Source: UBA4660 sp034408895 (GTDB lineage: Bacteria; Bacteroidota; Bacteroidia; Flavobacteriales_D; Sanyastnellaceae). From it: a stretch of DNA of 64,000 nucleotides. The notes beneath the pieces were generated by a model. The model was given only the letters and a program-made list of their open reading frames with translations, was not told the DNA's origin and did not search any database. Made by a program: the position numbers and the translations under genes. The stretch lies in assembly GCA_034408895.1 (NCBI GenBank), contig JAWXCI010000026.1, positions 3,127 through 67,126 on the forward strand, read 5' to 3'. This document shows, piece after piece, positions 63,618-64,000 of this stretch (its first letter is position 1; each line of letters starts with the position of its first letter).

Positions 63618-64000
63618 TCAGTAGCCATCCATCCCATCGAGCAACACCACGCTACTCGCGCAACTGAATCTCACGGAACCTCTTTCCACCCACTGGTCTT
63701 TCCTTTTCCTTGCTTTGGAAACGGCTTCATAAAGCAATCCGCCATTACAGCGATTGAGGATTGAAGTTTCATCTCCTGGCAACAACCGGAAGTCAGGAAT
63801 CATTCTACTCATTTCAATGGGTTCCAGCACTTGTATGCCACCAGCGGGCAGTCTTTCAGCTGGCACCCATTTCAAGTAAACATTCATGGTATCATCAGTG
63901 AGGTTTACAAATGTGATCTGGCCTGCACATCCGCAGTGGCGCTGGTTCCAATCCCTGCGATATTCTTTTCTACAAATTGTTGTTTCCCGAACCAAGTTGC
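63618..64000 (-). CDS. Hypothetical protein, C-terminal part (runs off right edge)
   Basis: The frame is open from the right edge to a stop at 63618, so the N-terminus lies outside. The visible 127 residues include HCGCAGQITFVNLTDDTMNV, YLKWVPAERLPAGGIQVLEP and IEMSRMIPDFRLLPGD. It looks like a small beta-sandwich (VNLTDDTMNVYLKWV ... QVLEPIEMSR) rich in R/K toward the end, perhaps the end of an exported protein. No family recognised. The gap of 99 nt to the Fe-S operon has nothing notable. Confidence 0.45.
   Translation of the reverse strand, partial: NLVRETTICRKEYRRDWNQRHCGCAGQITFVNLTDDTMNVYLKWVPAERLPAGGIQVLEPIEMSRMIPDFRLLPGDETSILNRCNGGLLYEAVSKARKRKDQWVERGSVRFSCASSVVLLDGMDGY

Overview
The window comes from a free-living member of the Bacteroidota, most likely of the Flavobacteriales type. 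Three things point there. Eight genes end in type IX secretion (T9SS) sorting domains, of both the 'PNP...GVY' type A form and the long 'gliding-motility C-terminal' type B form. Promoters fit the Bacteroidota pattern TTTG-N(17-23)-TAnnTTTG. Family content (GH92 mannosidase, DUF4249 lipoprotein, long GAPDH, TolB-like lipoprotein) is typical of the phylum. I see no tRNA, rRNA, CRISPR array, prophage or intact insertion sequence.

Layout. 1-3.1 kb: tail of a dockerin-like protein, then a metB-hom methionine operon (minus strand) under a SAM-I riboswitch with terminator and promoter. 3.2-7.3 kb: TolB-like lipoprotein and a large T9SS protein. 7.3-9.3 kb: gene-poor, full of gene remnants, with one overlapping pair of tiny membrane proteins. 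9.3-20.5 kb: FG-GAP T9SS protein, conserved small membrane protein, FAS1 lipoprotein, pckA, a three-gene glycosylation operon (GT2, methyltransferase, GT-C) and a GNAT gene coupled to a T9SS protein. 20.7-37.1 kb: two giant surface proteins (2344 and 2416 aa) flanking a three-module cysteine-rich protein. 37.3-40.5 kb: a small terminator-bounded transcription unit, lipoprotein superoxide dismutase, an IS5-like remnant, an AlkA-type glycosylase and an FMN reductase. 40.8-49.1 kb: lectin T9SS protein, GAPDH, a beta-helix/dockerin-like pair and a secreted M1 peptidase. 49.3-55.6 kb: lipoprotein pseudogene, uvrB, DUF4249 and GH92. 55.7-64 kb: VWA-like membrane protein, fabG, phhA with a putative leader-peptide attenuator, an AAA ATPase with a palindromic operator, and a three-gene Fe-S electron-transfer operon.

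How it fits together. About half of the coding sequence is for secreted adhesin-like, lectin, peptidase and glycosidase proteins. The rest is core metabolism: gluconeogenesis (pckA, GAPDH), methionine and tyrosine supply, fatty acid synthesis and DNA repair. Two amino-acid genes seem to be controlled by RNA structures: methionine by the riboswitch and, in my reading, tyrosine formation (phhA) by ribosome-mediated attenuation at a Tyr-Tyr leader peptide. The latter is the most interesting candidate in the window. Other points of interest are a recurrent dockerin-like C-terminal domain on proteins lacking a T9SS signal, a family of period-7 repeats of which one lies in frame inside a gene, and an uncharacterised domain found twice inside the 2416-aa protein.
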